Below are positions 6,396-6,522 of a DNA stretch of 6,522 bases, one piece after another (the first letter of the stretch is position 1; each line of letters starts with the position of its first letter). This DNA comes from a bacterium (GTDB lineage: Bacteria > Latescibacterota > UBA2968). The notes beneath the pieces are model-generated. The model ran no database searches. It had not been told where the DNA came from and was given only the letters and a program-made list of their open reading frames with translations. The stretch spans positions 1-6,522 of the forward strand of contig JAPUJS010000603.1 in NCBI GenBank assembly GCA_027296045.1. Direction: 5' to 3'. The position numbers and the translations under genes were made by a program.

Positions 6396-6417
6396 ATTTT
6401 CCCTGCGCAGAGAAAAT
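6396..6417. promoter_or_regulatory. 22-bp near-perfect palindrome, candidate operator
   Basis: The two half-sites are ATTTTCCCTGC and GCAGAGAAAAT. Ten of eleven positions are complementary; only position 7 of each half differs. The centre is the 8-bp perfect palindrome CTGCGCAG. There is no central loop and no following T-run, which fits a binding site for a dimeric helix-turn-helix regulator better than a terminator. It borders an AT-rich tract and sits between TATA-like hexamers, the expected place for an operator. The regulator is unknown and no regulator gene lies in the window. Confidence 0.4.
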
Positions 6418-6432
6418 GATTTAATTTAAATA

Positions 6433-6461
6433 ACTATATAAGAAATAGATATTTATATAAA
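6433..6461 (-). promoter_or_regulatory. Weak minus-strand promoter candidate in AT-rich tract
   Basis: TTTATA (complement of 6456-6461, four of six matches to TTGACA), 17 bp, then TATAGT (complement of 6433-6438, five of six matches to TATAAT). Transcription from it would begin just before the 22-bp palindrome and produce a leader of about 370 nt ahead of the peptidase gene, running through the 6247-6275 hairpin. AT-rich DNA gives such matches by chance. Confidence 0.2.
6444..6454 (+). repeat. 11-bp direct repeat, copy 2
   Basis: Identical to 6321-6331 (AATAGATATTT), 123 bp away start to start. It also lies between the -35-like and -10-like hexamers of the weak candidate promoter 6433-6461. 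Confidence 0.35.
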
Positions 6462-6522
6462 ATTAATGCGGATATTTTACATTACTCTGTGCGTGTATGG
6501 TACCATTTTGTGTTTAAATCGG

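Larger units (their letters stand above)
6149..6522. other. Non-coding upstream region, about 370 bp
   Basis: No convincing gene was found on either strand. The part from 6149 to about 6330 has a composition like the gene region. From about 6417 to 6480 it drops to about 14% G+C by my count (9 of 64). The stretch holds a perfect 7-bp hairpin (6247-6275), an 11-bp direct repeat, a 22-bp near palindrome (6396-6417) and several TATA-like hexamers. No ORF starts convincingly before the right edge, so whether the next gene runs away from or toward this region is unknown. It most likely serves as a promoter and control region. Confidence 0.5.

Noticed and set aside
6497..6506. 10-bp palindrome ATGGTACCAT near the right edge
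   Set aside because: Several 10-bp palindromes are expected by chance; there is no partner feature.

Overview
The window carries five protein genes, all on the minus strand, followed (at high coordinates) by about 470 bp of leader and non-coding DNA that ends in a very AT-rich patch. In the direction of transcription the order is: an M24B Xaa-Pro aminopeptidase/dipeptidase (4979-6055), a xylulokinase of the animal XYLB type (3371-4945), a short coding-like frame with no start codon (3202-3381), a 633-residue transglutaminase-like protein (1255-3156), a complete CE7/AXE1-type acetyl esterase (246-1172), and the first 77 residues of a second esterase of the same family (1-232, running off the window edge). 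No RNA genes, CRISPR arrays, insertion sequences or integrases were seen.

The organism is a bacterium: every start is preceded by a purine-rich Shine-Dalgarno sequence at 5-7 nt, the genes are packed in one direction, and there are no introns. Coding DNA is moderately GC-rich with C/G-rich third positions. Two tandem CE7 esterases, an unusual FGGY kinase and a large transglutaminase-like beta-sandwich protein would suit a glycan-degrading lineage such as Poribacteria, Planctomycetes/Verrucomicrobia or relatives. That placement is an inference from general gene style, not a demonstrated affiliation.

Layout: 1-1172 tandem esterases 13 bp apart; 1173-1254 a short spacer; 1255-3156 the transglutaminase-like gene; 3157-3370 a spacer holding the start-less frame and a possible promoter; 3371-4945 xylulokinase; 4946-4978 a 33-bp spacer; 4979-6055 the M24 peptidase; 6056-6522 non-coding, with a good candidate promoter for the peptidase, a 7-bp perfect hairpin, a 22-bp near-perfect palindrome and an AT-rich tract.

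How they may work together: the peptidase and xylulokinase probably share a transcript. The esterases would remove acetyl groups from short acetylated (xylo)oligosaccharides inside the cell, since neither shows a signal peptide, and xylulokinase would pass D-xylulose into the pentose phosphate pathway. The roles of the transglutaminase-like protein and of the peptidase in this setting are unknown. The link to xylan is an inference from gene content; no xylose isomerase, xylanase or transporter lies inside the window.
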